A stretch of 6,552 bases of DNA from Desulfobacterales bacterium (GTDB lineage Bacteria > Desulfobacterota > Dissulfuribacteria > Dissulfuribacterales > JAMONC01), in the NCBI GenBank assembly GCA_027066725.1, contig JAMONC010000321.1, positions 1 through 6,552 of the forward strand, given 5' to 3'. Positions 6,123-6,552 of the stretch are shown one piece after another. The notes beneath the pieces are model-generated. The model did not search any database. It saw only the letters and a list, made by a program, of their open reading frames with translations, and was not told the DNA's origin. Within the stretch, counting starts at the first letter, position 1, and every line of letters starts with the position of its first letter. A program made the translations under genes and the position numbers.

Positions 6123-6552
6123 TTAGACATTTCTTGTTGTTTTTATAGCTTTCTTTTCTCTTTTATATATCATTATTGCCGGGATAATAATCATTAACAA
6201 TAAAGTTGGAGAAAAGCTTTGGTCATTGTTTATAGAACATCCTCCACCGCCTCCAGAGTTACTTTCTGTTTCATTATTTTGACTCTTTAAGGTAGGATAT
6301 TCTCTAATTGGATCTGATAAATTTGCATCTAATTTTGATACAAATGCATCTGCTAAATATCCTGTACCATTATAAGTTGGATCATAAGAATTTAGGGTTA
6401 TAGGGAAATTATATGAACATGTCCACCCTGCCATATATACATTACCATTACTATCTACAGTGACACATTTTGCCCAATCCTCATTACTGCCACCAACATA
6501 AGTTATTTGTAAGATATTACTTAATGTATTATTTAGCTTAACAATAAAAGCG
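6123..6552 (-). CDS. SBBP-repeat surface protein with Gly/Cys C-terminal sorting tail (partial, N-terminus outside window)
   Basis: The frame is open from the right edge (first whole codon 6551-6549) to TAA at 6125-6123, giving 142 codons of the C-terminal end. An ATG at 6434 lies inside the repeat and is unlikely to be the real start. AFIVKLNNTLS, ITYVGGSNEDWAKCVTVDSNGNVYMAGWT and then DAFVSKLDANLS match the SBBP beta-propeller repeat (PF06739), with a period of about 67 residues. After a polar linker come GGGGG and Cys (codon 6239-6237), FSPT, a hydrophobic segment LLLMIIIPAIMIY (6203-6165) and a basic end (KREKKAIKTTRNV). This Gly-rich, Cys, membrane, basic order is that of the MYXO-CTERM, Synergist-CTERM or JDVT-CTERM type of protein-sorting tails, in which a membrane protease is thought to process near the Cys. 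The protein is probably exported and anchored at the cell surface; its ligand is unknown. No terminator is seen before the tRNA promoter. Confidence 0.85.
   Translation of the reverse strand, partial: AFIVKLNNTLSNILQITYVGGSNEDWAKCVTVDSNGNVYMAGWTCSYNFPITLNSYDPTYNGTGYLADAFVSKLDANLSDPIREYPTLKSQNNETESNSGGGGGCSINNDQSFSPTLLLMIIIPAIMIYKREKKAIKTTRNV

Noticed and set aside
5915..6148. A 77-codon plus-strand open frame containing GRRDSNPRPQAWEACALP
   Set aside because: This peptide is the well-known false translation of the antisense strand of a tRNA gene. The tRNA-Gly fold here is complete.

Overview
The window looks like chromosomal DNA from a low-G+C (roughly one third G+C by eye), Gram-negative-type bacterium. 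A member of the Desulfobacterota (former Deltaproteobacteria) or a neighbouring phylum fits best. The reasons are the order rimP-nusA-ylxR-infB-ylxP-rbfA with a DUF503 gene between infB and rbfA, the very long lysine/glutamate-rich linker in IF2, and an SBBP-repeat surface protein with a Gly-rich/Cys/transmembrane/basic C-terminal tail. This assignment comes from remembered family features, not from a search.

Everything convincing is on the minus strand and reads from high to low coordinates. At the right edge (6552-6123) is the C-terminal end of an SBBP-repeat protein with a Cys-containing sorting-type tail. Five bases after its stop codon begins a strong sigma70-type promoter (TTGACA, 17-bp spacer, TAATAT, G+C-rich discriminator). 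It drives a tRNA-Gly(CCC) gene with an encoded CCA end (6071-5996). A 184-bp spacer follows, holding a perfect 11-bp hairpin, a longer imperfect inverted repeat and a textbook intrinsic terminator (5861-5835). Then come rimP (5811-5335), nusA (5314-4019), ylxR/rnpM (3999-3742), infB (3706-653), ylxP (625-335) and rbfA (from 311, cut by the left edge). Gaps between the protein genes are 19-35 bp, with no terminator visible in them.

The genes form the classic transcription-translation operon. RimP and RbfA mature the 30S subunit, NusA controls pausing, termination and antitermination by RNA polymerase, IF2 delivers initiator tRNA, YlxR is an RNA-binding protein linked to RNase P, and YlxP is a small conserved protein of unclear function. 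I see no convincing separate promoter in front of rimP. The simplest reading is that the tRNA promoter also feeds the operon by read-through of the terminator, much like the metY-rimP-nusA-infB arrangement of Escherichia coli, but with a glycine tRNA in first place. The leader could therefore be an attenuator that responds to NusA or to another signal; this is inference.

This is mostly a core housekeeping region. The parts most worth a second look are the tRNA-to-rimP leader and the C-terminal sorting signal of the surface protein. No mobile element, CRISPR array or phage gene was seen.
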